In this document: positions 32,846 through 41,402 of the stretch, in pieces
How the letters are laid out: each line of letters opens with the position of its first letter
Position numbering within the stretch: position 1 is the first letter of the stretch
Source: JALYZC01 sp963725645
GTDB lineage: Bacteria; Actinomycetota; Thermoleophilia; Solirubrobacterales; Solirubrobacteraceae
Assembly (NCBI GenBank): GCA_963725645.1
Contig: CAVRZD010000006.1
Span: forward strand, 1,364,001-1,428,000
Reading direction: 5' to 3'
Length of the DNA: 64,000 nucleotides
Translations under genes and position numbers: made by a program
The notes under the pieces: model-generated
Databases searched by the model: none
Told to the model about the DNA's origin: nothing
What the model saw: the letters and a program-made list of their open reading frames with translations, nothing else

Positions 32846-34111
32846 ATGCGAAGCCCGAGCGCCACGCCGCTCGCGCGAGAGCTCGAGCGGGCCATGCCGG
32901 AGCGGCCGTTCGCGGTCGAGTTCTGGGACGGCACCCGCGTGCCGGGGACGGCCTCCGACGGGCCCACCTTCAGCGTGCGCTCGCCCGCCGCCGTCGCACG
33001 TGCGGTGCGCTCGCCCGGCCAGCTCGGCCTCGGCCGAGCGTACGTCGCGGGAGAGCTCGACGCCGACGACGTCGAGGCGGTCGTCAGGCTGATCGGCGCC
33101 TGGGAGCCGCCACCGCTGAAGCCGGCGACCCGCGCCCGCCTCGCGCTCGCCGCCGCCCGCGCCGGCGGGCTGCGCCGGCCGCCGCCGCCGCCGCGCGCCG
33201 AGCTGCGCCCGCGCGGGCGGCTGCACAGCCGCGAGCGGGATGCGCTGTCCGTGCGCCACCACTACGACGTCTCCAACGACTTCTTCGCGCTCTTCCTCGA
33301 CGAGTCGATGACGTACAGCTGCGGCGTCTTCAAGCTCGGCGCGGCCACGCTCGAGGAGGCTCAGGAGGCGAAGCTCGAGATGGTCTGCCGCAAGCTCGAC
33401 CTGCAGGAGGGCCGGCGCGTGCTCGATGTCGGCTGCGGGTGGGGGAGCTTCGCGCTGCACGCCGCCGAGCGCCACGGCGTCTCGGTGCTGGGCATCACCC
33501 TGTCCGAGCCGCAGGCGGCGCTCGCGCGCGAGCGGGTGCGCGAGGCCGGACTCGACGACCGCATCGAGATCCAGGTGCGCGACTACCGCGACCTGCGCGG
33601 CGAGCGCTTCGACGCGATCTCCTCGATCGGCATGGTCGAGCACGTGGGGGAGGAGCGCGTCGAGGAGTACGCGCGCGCCCTGTTCGACGCGCTGGAGCCC
33701 GGCGGCCGGCTGCTCAACCACGGCATCACCCGGCTGACCCACTACGACCACCGCGAGGGTGAGTTCACCCTGCGCTTCGTCTTCCCCGACGGGAGGCTCC
33801 TGCACCTCGGGCGGGTGGTCGACGCGCTCGAGCGCGCGGGCTTCGAGCCCGAGCACGTCGAGGGCCTGCGCGAGGACTACGCGGAGACGCTGCGCCACTG
33901 GGCGCTCCGGCTCGACGAGAACCGCGACGAGGCCGTGCGCATGGCGGGCGAGGAGCGCGTCCGGGTGTGGCGCCTGTACCTCCGCGCCGCCCGCAACGGC
34001 TTCGAGGTCGGCTACACCTCGGTGTTCCAGGTGCTCTGCACCCGCCCGCTAGGTCAATCCAGGCGCTTGCGGAAGAACTTGCCGGCGTCGGTCATCCCCG
34101 CGCCGACGTAG
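32846..34111 (+). CDS. cfa: Cyclopropane-fatty-acyl-phospholipid synthase
   Basis: 421 residues from ATG 32846. The N-terminal lipid-binding domain (FSVRSPAAVARAVRSPGQLGLGRAYVAGELD) is followed by the methyltransferase: HYDVSNDFFALFLDESMTYSCGVF, VLDVGCGWGSFALHAAERHGVSVLGITLS (AdoMet), SSIGMVEHVGEE, and HWALRLDENRDEAVRM. It adds a methylene from AdoMet across double bonds of membrane phospholipid acyl chains. The last 19 codons (after FQVLCTRP) run into the 3' end of the convergent GNAT gene, a 58-bp antisense overlap. Confidence 0.92.
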   Translation: MRSPSATPLARELERAMPERPFAVEFWDGTRVPGTASDGPTFSVRSPAAVARAVRSPGQLGLGRAYVAGELDADDVEAVVRLIGAWEPPPLKPATRARLALAAARAGGLRRPPPPPRAELRPRGRLHSRERDALSVRHHYDVSNDFFALFLDESMTYSCGVFKLGAATLEEAQEAKLEMVCRKLDLQEGRRVLDVGCGWGSFALHAAERHGVSVLGITLSEPQAALARERVREAGLDDRIEIQVRDYRDLRGERFDAISSIGMVEHVGEERVEEYARALFDALEPGGRLLNHGITRLTHYDHREGEFTLRFVFPDGRLLHLGRVVDALERAGFEPEHVEGLREDYAETLRHWALRLDENRDEAVRMAGEERVRVWRLYLRAARNGFEVGYTSVFQVLCTRPLGQSRRLRKNLPASVIPAPT

Positions 34112-34503
34112 AGCAGGTGGTCCTCCTTGCGGTTGTAGGAGGACTCCAGCACCACCGCCGAGCAGCCGCGGTCGCGGGCGCGCCGCTCCGCCTCGCCCAG
34201 CAGCGCGCGCGCGACGCCGCGTCCGCGCTCGCCCTCGTCCACGATCACGTCGGGGATCCAGGCCTGCGGCTCGTCGTGGTTGAGGCGCGCGCGGAAGTGC
34301 AGCGAGCAGAAGCCGATCACGCGGTCGCGGCCGGTCACGGCGACGAGGTGCGACGTCGAGGGATCGGTGAGCTGCGCGTTGAAGACCTCCTTCACCGCGG
34401 CCCGGTTGCGCGGCGTCACCGTCGGGCGACCGAGGCGCTCGAGCAGGCGCGTGACGGGTCCGAAGTCGTCGGGCTGGGCGGTGCGGATGACCATGTCTGC
34501 CAT
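34054..34503 (-). CDS. GNAT family N-acetyltransferase
   Basis: 149 residues from ATG 34503 (the Met at residue 4 is an alternative). GNAT motifs are in order: VIRTAQPDDFGPVTRLLERLG, VIGFCSLHFRARLNH, WIPDVIVDEGERGRGVARALLGEAERRARDRGCSAVVLES. The acetyl-CoA loop RGRGVA is complete. It ends YVGAGMTDAGKFFRKRLD, typical of small acetyltransferases for amino or antibiotic-like substrates. It is convergent with cfa and overlaps its 3' end. Confidence 0.88.
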   Translation of the reverse strand: MADMVIRTAQPDDFGPVTRLLERLGRPTVTPRNRAAVKEVFNAQLTDPSTSHLVAVTGRDRVIGFCSLHFRARLNHDEPQAWIPDVIVDEGERGRGVARALLGEAERRARDRGCSAVVLESSYNRKEDHLLYVGAGMTDAGKFFRKRLD

Positions 34504-34574
34504 GTCCGGGCGGGAACGCTACTGGGCCAACGCATCGCGGCACCCGCCGGCCGGTCGTTTGCAGCCGGTTCCAT

Positions 34575-34591
34575 GATTGTTCGGAACAATC
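34575..34591. promoter_or_regulatory. 17-bp perfect palindrome before the GntR gene (operator)
   Basis: GATTGTTC-G-GAACAATC is a flawless inverted repeat 16 bases ahead of the GntR/FadR-type start, overlapping or just upstream of TACGGT, a possible -10 box. Winged-helix GntR proteins commonly bind such sites to repress their own operon. The site would control the regulator, the small subunit and the GMC oxidoreductase together. Confidence 0.65.
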
Positions 34592-34607
34592 TGGTACGGT
34601 CTGCGGA

Positions 34608-35300
34608 GTGCCACCGCGCCCGCTCGTCTCCGACCACGTCTTCCGGATCCTGCTCGAGGCGGTGCTCGCCGGCCGCTACGTGCCGGGCGAGAAGTTGCCG
34701 ACGCAGCGCGCGCTGGCGGCCGACCTCGGAGTCACGATGGGCTCGCTGCGCGAGGCGCTCAAGCGCCTGGAGCAGATGGGCCTGATCGACGTCCGCCACG
34801 GCGACGCGATGCGGGTGCGCGACTGGCGCGAGCACGGCGGCCTGGACGTCATCGCCCACCTGCTCTTCACCTCCGGCGGGCTGGACGCGGGCGTGCTCGG
34901 CGACGTGCTCGAGGCCCGGCGCCTGATGCTCCGGGAGCTGGCCGCGCTGGCGGCGCTGCGCGCCGACGACCCGCAGAAGGCGCGCCTTCGGGAGCTCGCC
35001 GAGGCGTTCGCCGAGGCCCCGGACGCGCAGGCCGCGCAGGCGCTCGACTTCGCCTTCATGACCGAGCTGGCGGAGGCCGCGGACAACGTCGTGTTCGTCC
35101 TCATCCTCAACTCGATCCGTGCGCTGTACTTCGAACACGCCGCGACCCTCCAGGTGACCGCCCGCCCGGCCGAGCTGGCGCCCGCCTACGCCGAGGCCGC
35201 GGAGGCGGTCGCCGGGGGCGACGCCGACCGCGCCCGCGCGGTCCTGGACGCCCTGGCCGAGCGCCAGCGCGAGCGGGTGGAGACCGCGTTGCAGCGATGA
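34608..35300 (+). CDS. GntR family regulator, FadR (FCD) type
   Basis: 230 residues from GTG 34608. The N-terminal winged helix reads VFRILLEAVLAGRYVPGEKLPTQRALAADLGVTMGSLREALKRLEQMGLIDVRHG. The FCD effector domain (residues 85-225) has the helical pattern VLEARRLMLRELAALAALRA and closes with ADRARAVLDALAERQ. It probably senses an acid or lipid-like ligand. It overlaps the next gene by ATGA and heads a three-gene operon with a GMC oxidoreductase, so it likely controls oxidation of that enzyme's substrate. Confidence 0.9.
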   Translation: MPPRPLVSDHVFRILLEAVLAGRYVPGEKLPTQRALAADLGVTMGSLREALKRLEQMGLIDVRHGDAMRVRDWREHGGLDVIAHLLFTSGGLDAGVLGDVLEARRLMLRELAALAALRADDPQKARLRELAEAFAEAPDAQAAQALDFAFMTELAEAADNVVFVLILNSIRALYFEHAATLQVTARPAELAPAYAEAAEAVAGGDADRARAVLDALAERQRERVETALQR

Positions 35301-35722
35301 GCGCGACCGGCCTGCATCCGCGCGAGGCGAGCATGTTCGCCTGCATCGCCGACACCGCCATCGCGCCGGCCGGGGCGTTGCCGCCGCTGCGCCGGACCGA
35401 CGCGGTCACGGCCTTCGGCGCGCACCTCGCGGCCTCGCCGGGGCCCAACCGCGCCCTCCTGCGCGCGCTGCTGTACGCCGTCGAGGTCGCGCCCCTGGCG
35501 CTCGGCTACGGCGCGCGGCTCCGGCGCCTGAGCCCCGAAACGCGGATCGCCGCGCTGGAGCGCCTCGAGGCGGGTCCGGCCGGCGCCGCGCTGCGGCCTC
35601 TGACCGCGCTGGCGAAGTTGGCCTACTACGGCGACGACGGCGTCGCACGCACCCTCGGCTACGACCCGGATGCGGTCGTCGCCCGCGGCCGCGCGCTGCG
35701 CGAGGCGGAGGTGCGCTGGTGA
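35297..35722 (+). CDS. Small subunit-like protein of a GMC oxidoreductase
   Basis: 141 residues from ATG 35297, overlapping both neighbours (ATGA before, GTGA after). The chain is helical (ASMFACIADTAIAPAGALPP, LRALLYAVEVAPLALGYGARLRRLSPETRIAALERLE, ALTALAKLAYYGDDGVARTLGYD). The last part, LAKLAYYGDDGVARTLGYD, resembles gluconate 2-dehydrogenase subunit 3-like proteins that pair with GMC flavoenzymes. No signal peptide is seen. Its fixed place before the GMC gene supports a partner role. Confidence 0.65.
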   Translation: MSATGLHPREASMFACIADTAIAPAGALPPLRRTDAVTAFGAHLAASPGPNRALLRALLYAVEVAPLALGYGARLRRLSPETRIAALERLEAGPAGAALRPLTALAKLAYYGDDGVARTLGYDPDAVVARGRALREAEVRW

Positions 35723-37345
35723 GCACGGAGCCGCGGCCCACCGGCGACGAGGCCTACACCGACGGCACCGGGACCTTCCATCCGCTCGAGCGGCGGATCG
35801 TGACCGGGAGCGAGATCGGCGGGGAGCGCGTCGTCCACGCCGACGCGTGCGTGATCGGCGCCGGCGCCGGCGGCGCGGTGGCGGCCAAGGAGCTGGCCGA
35901 GGGCGGCATGCGCGTGGCGATGCTCGAGGAGGGGGAGTGGCACGACACCGACGAGTTCACGGCGCGCCCGCGGGACATGACCGTGCGGCTGTACCGCGAC
36001 GCCGGCCAGATCGCGACCCTGGGCACGCCGCCGATCGTGCTGCCGCTTGGGCAGGCCGTCGGCGGCACCACGCTGGTCAACTCCGGCACCTGCTTTCGCA
36101 CGCCGGCGCCGGTGCTCGAGCTCTGGCGCGAGCGTTTCGGCCTCGAGGAGCTGACCGAGCCGGCGCTGGACCCGTTCTTCCGCCGCGTCGAGCGCACCCT
36201 CAACGTCGCGCAGGTCCCCGCCAAGCTGGCCGGAGCGCAACGCCGCGGTCGTGCGCCGCGGCGCCGAGGCGCTGGGCTGGTCGGGCGACTTCCTCTTCCG
36301 CAACGTGCGCGGCTGCGTCGGCTCGGGCGTCTGCGTCTTCGGCTGCCCGGCGGGCGCCAAGCAGCACGTCGGCATCACCTACGTTCCGCGGGCGTGGGCC
36401 GCGGGCGCCACCACGTACACGGGGGCGCGCGCGGAGACGATCGAACTGGAGGGCGGCTCCGCGCGGGAGGTCGTCGCCAGGACCAGCGGCGGCGGGCGCC
36501 TGCGCGTGCGCTGCGAGCACGTGATCGTCGCCTGCGGTGCGATCCACACACCGCTGCTGCTGCGTCGCCAGGGCCTCGGCGGCGCGTCCGGCGAACTCGG
36601 GCGCAACCTCGCGATCCACCCGGCGACCGGGCTGCGCGCGCTGTTCGACGAGCAGATCGAGCTGTGGCGCGGCGTGCCGCAGTCCTACTACGTGGACGAG
36701 TTCGCGGACGAGGGCCTGATGTTCGAGGGCGCGGCCGGTCCGCCCGACTACATGGCGATGGCGCTGCCGGGGCTGGGCGCGCGCCACCGCGAGCTGATGG
36801 AGGACATCGCCCACATCTCGCAGTTCGGCGTGATGGTCTCCGACACCTCGCGCGGCCACGTGCACAAGGCGCTCGGACGGGCGCAGGTTCGCTACGACCT
36901 CAACGACCACGACACCGCCACGTTCAAGCGCGGGCTCGAGCTCCTGACCGAGCTCTACTGGGCCGCGGGCGCGCGCGCGGTGCAGGTTCCCGCGGCGGGT
37001 GTCCCGCTCCTGCGCGACGGCGACTCGGGCCCGCTGCAGCGCGCGCGCGTCCGCGCGCGCGACCTCGAGCTGATGGCCTTCCACCCGCTCGGCACCGCAC
37101 GCGCGGGCGCGGACCCGCGTCGCGCCGTGCTCGACGGCGACCTCGCGGTGCACGGCGTCCGGGGCGTGCACGTGGCCGATGGCAGCGCCGTCCCGTCCTC
37201 GCTGGGGGTCAACCCGCAGATCACGATCATGGCCCTGGCAACGCGGCTGGCCTTCCACCTGCTCGGCGCCCGGGCGCCGGTCGACGAGCCGCCGCCGGAG
37301 CGGATCGCCGAGCCGCGCATCGGCGTGGCCCACGCGGCCGCATAG
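35719..37345 (+). pseudogene. GMC family FAD oxidoreductase, one frameshift
   Basis: The first part reads ADACVIGAGAGGAVAAKELA (FAD-binding GxGxxG), then PLGQAVGGTTLVNSGTCFRT. A single extra base near 36232 (GCCGGAGCGC) shifts the frame. The next frame continues GYVCFGCPAGAKQHVG-like Cys-rich sequence, CEHVIVACGAIHTPLLLRRQ and ELMAFHPLGTARAGADPRRA, with the late GMC signature VHVADGSAVPSSLGVNPQIT to TAG 37345. Corrected length is about 541 residues. GMC enzymes oxidise alcohols, sterols or sugars. It is either dead or has a sequence error. Confidence 0.82.
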
Positions 37346-37355
37346 GGCGCGCCGG

Positions 37356-37387
37356 CCGGGGCGCGGGATTCGACGCCCGCGCCCCGG
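37356..37387 (+). terminator. GC hairpin after the GMC oxidoreductase
   Basis: CCGGGGCGCGGG pairs with CCCGCGCCCCGG in a perfect 12-bp stem with an 8-base loop, 10 bases after the GMC stop and 17 bases before the nitroreductase start. It probably ends the GntR-GMC transcript. Confidence 0.6.
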
Positions 37388-37403
37388 GGATAGCCTTCCC
37401 CCC

Positions 37404-37913
37404 GTGCAGATCGAGGAGGCCATCCGCACCCGCCGCACGATCAAGGCCTACGACCCCGCTCCGGTGGGGCGCGAGGTGCTCGACGAGCTCTTCGAGCTGG
37501 CGCGATGGGCGCCGAACCACAACCTCACCAATCCCTGGCGCTTCCGCGTGCTCGGTCCCGAGGCGGTGGGCCGGCTGAAGGAGGCCGCCGGCCCCGAGGC
37601 CGCGGCCAAGCTCGACCGCGCGCCCACGCTGGTCGTGGCCAGCGCCGCGCAGACCGGGGAGGAGGTGCAGGACGAGGAGGACGTCGCGGCCGCCACGATT
37701 GCCGCCTACATCGTGCTGCTCGGCGCCCACGCCCGCGGCCTGGCCGGGTACTGGCGCACGCCGGAGGTGCTGCGCACGCCGGACGGTCGGCGGGCGGTCG
37801 GCCTGCCCGACGGCGAGCGCTTCCTCGGCCTGCTCCACCTCGGGCGCGCACGCCAGGACAAGGCGCCGCCCGAGCGAGCGCAGGCCGAAGACTTCGTCGC
37901 CTACCTCGACTGA
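37404..37913 (+). CDS. Nitroreductase family protein
   Basis: 169 residues from GTG 37404. The nitroreductase pattern is clear: VQIEEAIRTRRTIKAYDPAPV (FMN-phosphate RRSxRxF-like start), ELARWAPNHNLTNPWRFRVL, then AAATIAAYIVLLGAHARGLAGYWRTPEV and GLPDGERFLGLLHLGR. Such enzymes use FMN and NAD(P)H to reduce nitro groups, quinones or enones. It is a compact, single-domain member. Its TGA overlaps the glpD ATG (TGATG), so both are probably co-translated. Confidence 0.88.
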   Translation: MQIEEAIRTRRTIKAYDPAPVGREVLDELFELARWAPNHNLTNPWRFRVLGPEAVGRLKEAAGPEAAAKLDRAPTLVVASAAQTGEEVQDEEDVAAATIAAYIVLLGAHARGLAGYWRTPEVLRTPDGRRAVGLPDGERFLGLLHLGRARQDKAPPERAQAEDFVAYLD

Positions 37914-39586
37914 TGCTTCCCCGCGCCGAGGCCATCGCCGCCCTGACGGAGGAGGAGTTCGACGTCGTCGTGGTCGGCGGCGGCATCACCGGGGCCGGCG
38001 TCGCGCTCGACGCCGCCGCTCGCGGCTACAGCGTGGCCCTGGTCGAGAAGACCGACTTCGCCGCCGGCACGAGCAGCCGCTCGTCCAAGCTCGTGCACGG
38101 CGGGTTGCGCTACCTGCAGAAGTTCGACCTCGGGCTGGTGCGCGAGGCGCTGCTCGAGCGTCAGCTCATGGTCAAGCTCGCCCCGCACCTGGTGCGCCCG
38201 CTCCAGCTCGTCGTCCCCGCCTTCAACGACGAGGCGCCGAACCGGATCGTCGGCCTCGGCCTGAACATGTACGACGTCCTGAGCATGGACAAGCTGCGCC
38301 GCCGCGGCCGCCGCGGCCGGGGCAACGACGAGGAGCCGAGCGCCGAGACGTGGGAGGAGTGGAGCCCCGAGCGCCACCGCACGATCTCGGGCGAGGAGGT
38401 CGTCGAGCTGCTGCCGGCGCTCGCCCCGCGCGACCCGACCTCCGGCTTCCTTTTCTACGACTGCCAGACCGACGACGCCCGGCTCGTGCTGACGGTGCTC
38501 GGCGAGGCCGAGCGCTTCGGCGCGATCTGCGCCAACGGCCTCGAGGTGGTCGAGCTGGCCGAGGAGGGCGGCCGCGCGGCCGGCGTCGTGGTGGTCGACG
38601 CCGACAGCGGCGAGCGGCTCACGATCCGCGCCGCGAACGTGGTCAACGCGACCGGCGTGTGGGCCGACCGGATCCGGCCCGAGGAGCTGCACGACGAGGA
38701 GGAGATCCCCGTCATCCGGCCCAGTCGCGGCACGCACGTCACGCTCGCCGCCGAGTCGCTGCCGCTCAACGCCGGCGCGATCGTGCCGGCCGGCGGCGGG
38801 CGCACGATCTTCGCGCTCCCGTGGCTGGGGCGGTCGCTGGTCGGCACCACCGACAACGACTACCAGGGCGACATCGACGCCGTCGAGCCCGCCGAGGACG
38901 ACGTCGACTACCTGCTCACGGCGGTCAACGACTACTTCGGGACGGAGCTGGGCCGCGGCGATCTCACCGGCGCCTTTGCCGGCGTGCGCCCGCTGATCTC
39001 GACCGGCGACCCGAAGAAGTCGGTCGACATCTCCCGCCGGGCCGAGCTGTACGAGACCTCGAGCGGCCTGGTCACGATCACCGGCGGCAAGCTCACGACC
39101 TGGCGGCGCATGGCGAAACTGGCGGTCGACCGCCTGGTCGAGCGCGAGGGTCGCGACGCCCCGTGCCGAACGCACGAGATCCCGCTCGGCCAGGCCGTCG
39201 CGGCCGAGGACCTGCCGCGGGTCGAGGGCGTCCCCGAGGCCTCGTACGCGCGCCTGGCCGGGCGCTACGGCTACGCGGCGCGCGACGTCCTCGGCGTGGC
39301 CGGCGAGCGCGGCGAGCTGGCGCAGCCCGTGCTCCCGGGGCAGCCCGACCTGCTGGCCGAGCTGGTCTTCGCGGCGCGGCGCGAGCAGGCGCGGTCGCTG
39401 GCCGACGTGCTGCTGCGCCGCACGCGGCTCGGCCTGCTCGACGCGCGTGGGCTGGAGGGCGACGCGCTGGAGCGCGCGGCTCGCGCACTCGGCGGCGAGC
39501 TCGGATGGGACGACGCCCGGGTCGTCGCGGAGCTCGAGCGCTACCGCGCCACGGCGGCGCGCGAGGGTCTCGCCTCGTTGGACTAG
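37913..39586 (+). CDS. glpD: Glycerol-3-phosphate dehydrogenase (FAD)
   Basis: 557 residues from ATG 37913. The GlpD pattern is complete: FDVVVVGGGITGAGVALDAAARGYSVALVEKTDFAAGTSSRSSKLVHGGLRYLQ (FAD site and conserved motif), NATGVWADRIR, RPSRGTHVTLA, FALPWLGRSLVGTTDNDYQGD, FAGVRPLI, TITGGKLTTWRRMAKLAVD, then a C-terminal helical DAO_C domain. It oxidises glycerol-3-phosphate to dihydroxyacetone phosphate and passes electrons to quinone at the membrane. No glpK or glpF lies nearby. Confidence 0.93.
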   Translation: MLPRAEAIAALTEEEFDVVVVGGGITGAGVALDAAARGYSVALVEKTDFAAGTSSRSSKLVHGGLRYLQKFDLGLVREALLERQLMVKLAPHLVRPLQLVVPAFNDEAPNRIVGLGLNMYDVLSMDKLRRRGRRGRGNDEEPSAETWEEWSPERHRTISGEEVVELLPALAPRDPTSGFLFYDCQTDDARLVLTVLGEAERFGAICANGLEVVELAEEGGRAAGVVVVDADSGERLTIRAANVVNATGVWADRIRPEELHDEEEIPVIRPSRGTHVTLAAESLPLNAGAIVPAGGGRTIFALPWLGRSLVGTTDNDYQGDIDAVEPAEDDVDYLLTAVNDYFGTELGRGDLTGAFAGVRPLISTGDPKKSVDISRRAELYETSSGLVTITGGKLTTWRRMAKLAVDRLVEREGRDAPCRTHEIPLGQAVAAEDLPRVEGVPEASYARLAGRYGYAARDVLGVAGERGELAQPVLPGQPDLLAELVFAARREQARSLADVLLRRTRLGLLDARGLEGDALERAARALGGELGWDDARVVAELERYRATAAREGLASLD

Positions 39587-39598
39587 CCTTACGCGTCG

Positions 39599-40141
39599 AT
39601 GGGGCCGCTGACACGGAGGTTCGCGCTTGTCCTCGCTGCGATCGCTCTGGTGCCGGCGGGCTGCGGCGGCGGCAGTGGAAGCGACGCGAAGACCACCGGC
39701 GCGGCCACCGCCGCGCCGGCGCCCCGGACCGCGACCACGACGTCGAGCGCGCCGGCGCAGGGGGATGACAAGGTCGACCTCCCCAAGCCCTACACGCAGG
39801 TCGTCGCGGACGTCCAGCGGCGCCTCAACGCCCTGGCCCGCAAGCTTCCCAGCGCCTCGACGTTCGGGTCCGCGGCGTTCGGCGGCGCGTCGAGCGCGCT
39901 CGCGGCGGACGTCCACCGCATCGCCGTCGAGCTCGGGGCGACCCGGCCGCCCTACCCCGCGCGGGCCCTCCACGCCTCGGTCCTCCACCAGCTGCGCGCA
40001 ATCGAGGACGACTTCCGGGCGCTGGCTGCAGCGAGCGACTCCCGCGACCTCAACGCGGCCTCGGACGCGCTCAGTGGGCTCTCGACCGCGCTGGGACGTG
40101 TTCAGTCTGACATCCGGCGCATCAGGGCGAGGGTTCGGTAG
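39599..40141 (+). CDS. Lipoprotein of unknown function
   Basis: 180 residues from ATG 39599. A lipoprotein signal (RRFALVLAAIALVPAGCGGG) gives acylated Cys at about residue 22. A Thr/Ala/Pro linker follows (residues 28-50), then a helical domain (TQVVADVQRRLNALARKLPS, ASSALAADVHRIAVELGATR, HASVLHQLRAIEDDFRALAA) that is probably a coiled bundle. No family is recognised. It would face the outside of the membrane. The next gene is also a lipoprotein, 106 bases on, but a link is not evident. Confidence 0.7.
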   Translation: MGPLTRRFALVLAAIALVPAGCGGGSGSDAKTTGAATAAPAPRTATTTSSAPAQGDDKVDLPKPYTQVVADVQRRLNALARKLPSASTFGSAAFGGASSALAADVHRIAVELGATRPPYPARALHASVLHQLRAIEDDFRALAAASDSRDLNAASDALSGLSTALGRVQSDIRRIRARVR

Positions 40142-40247
40142 CGAAATACCTGGGTTGCCGTCCGCCCGATTCGCATAGGATCGGCGCGGAACGGAATCGA
40201 GTCCTGAACTCCACGGCCCGGGGCCGGGGTGTAGAGGAGGTTATGAG

Positions 40248-41345
40248 ATGGCAACCAGGTCCATGTGGATTGGCGGCGTGTTGGTCACGTCGGCACTGAT
40301 CGCGGGATGCGGCGGCGGCGGTTCCTCGACGCTCTCGCAGCAGGATCTGATCACCAAGGTCAAGCCGACCGTCGTCGAGTTGACGGGCAAGCAGGGCGAC
40401 AGCACCGTGGGCGGCACCGGCGTGGTGATCGACGCCAAGAAGGGCCTGATCCTGACGGCCGAGCACGTGGTTGCCGGCGTCTCGGCGCTCAAGGTCAAGG
40501 TCGGCGACAACGCCGCGACCGCGGGTCCGGCCCGCGTCCTCGCCCAGGCGCCCTGCGACGACCTCGCCGTCGTCCAGATGGTCAACCCGCCCGCCGGGCT
40601 CAAGCAGGCCACGCTCGGCAGCTCGGCCAAGGTCAAGAGCGGCGAGCAGGTGACCGTGCTCGGCTACCCGGCGTCGTTCAGCAACCCCGAGACGCAGACC
40701 GTCGTGTCGACGAACGGCACCGTGTCCTCGGCCAACGTGGCCGCGGAGCCCGACCCCTCTCTGCCCAAGTACCCGTCCACGATCCAGCACCAGGCGCCGG
40801 TCAACCCCGGCAACTCCGGCGGCCCGCTCGTGAACACCAAGGGCGAGGTGATCGGGATCAACACCCTGCGCAACTCGAACCAGGGCGGCCGGACGATCCA
40901 GGGCCAGTACTACGCGATCTCGATCGACCGGATCAAGACGATCCTGCCCAGCCTGGAGGCCGGCAAGAGCCAGTCCTACGTCGGCTGGAGCCTCGCGCCG
41001 GTGGACCAGGTCAACCTCGCCAAGATCTTCGCCGCAGATCCCGACTTCCAGTCCGCGCGGCTGGGCACGGCGGCGCGGAGCTACATCAACCGGAACGGCC
41101 TCAAGGGCCTGTACGTGCTCGACACGACGACGGGCTCGCCGGCCAAGAACGCGAAGCTGTTCTTCGGCGACTTCATCACGAGCGTCGAGGGAACGCCGGT
41201 GAAGACCGTCGCCGAGATGTGCGACATCATCCAGTCGCACGGGCCGGGCGACAAGCTCGCGGTTCGCGGCCGGTACCTGAACAGCACCAGCAATCCCGCC
41301 AAGGTGCTGGTCGTGCCCTGGCGCACGCAGCTCACCCTCAAGTAG
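40248..41345 (+). CDS. HtrA/DegP-like trypsin-fold serine protease, lipoprotein
   Basis: 365 residues from ATG 40248, preceded by GGAGG. The signal ends in the lipobox ALIAGC. The catalytic triad is visible: LILTAEHVVAGV (His), CDDLAVVQMV (Asp), APVNPGNSGGPLVNTKGEVIGINT (Ser). The C-terminal part (from about residue 250) has PDZ-like features: KGLYVLDTTTGSPAKNAKLFFGDFITSVEGTPV. Such proteins act in quality control of secreted proteins. Here a lipid anchor would hold it outside the membrane. A strong hairpin lies directly after its stop. Confidence 0.88.
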   Translation: MATRSMWIGGVLVTSALIAGCGGGGSSTLSQQDLITKVKPTVVELTGKQGDSTVGGTGVVIDAKKGLILTAEHVVAGVSALKVKVGDNAATAGPARVLAQAPCDDLAVVQMVNPPAGLKQATLGSSAKVKSGEQVTVLGYPASFSNPETQTVVSTNGTVSSANVAAEPDPSLPKYPSTIQHQAPVNPGNSGGPLVNTKGEVIGINTLRNSNQGGRTIQGQYYAISIDRIKTILPSLEAGKSQSYVGWSLAPVDQVNLAKIFAADPDFQSARLGTAARSYINRNGLKGLYVLDTTTGSPAKNAKLFFGDFITSVEGTPVKTVAEMCDIIQSHGPGDKLAVRGRYLNSTSNPAKVLVVPWRTQLTLK

Positions 41346-41370
41346 GCGCCGCGCCTGACGCGGCCGGTTC

Positions 41371-41402
41371 GCGCACCGGGCCCTAGCATGGGCCCGGTGC
41401 GC
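41371..41402 (+). terminator. 13-bp hairpin covering the folP start
   Basis: GCGCACCGGGCCC and GGGCCCGGTGCGC form a perfect 13-bp stem with the six-base loop TAGCAT. It lies 25 bases after the protease stop and includes ATG 41388, the first folP start. It may be the protease terminator with folP starting at GTG 41397, or it may hide the folP start. Confidence 0.55.
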
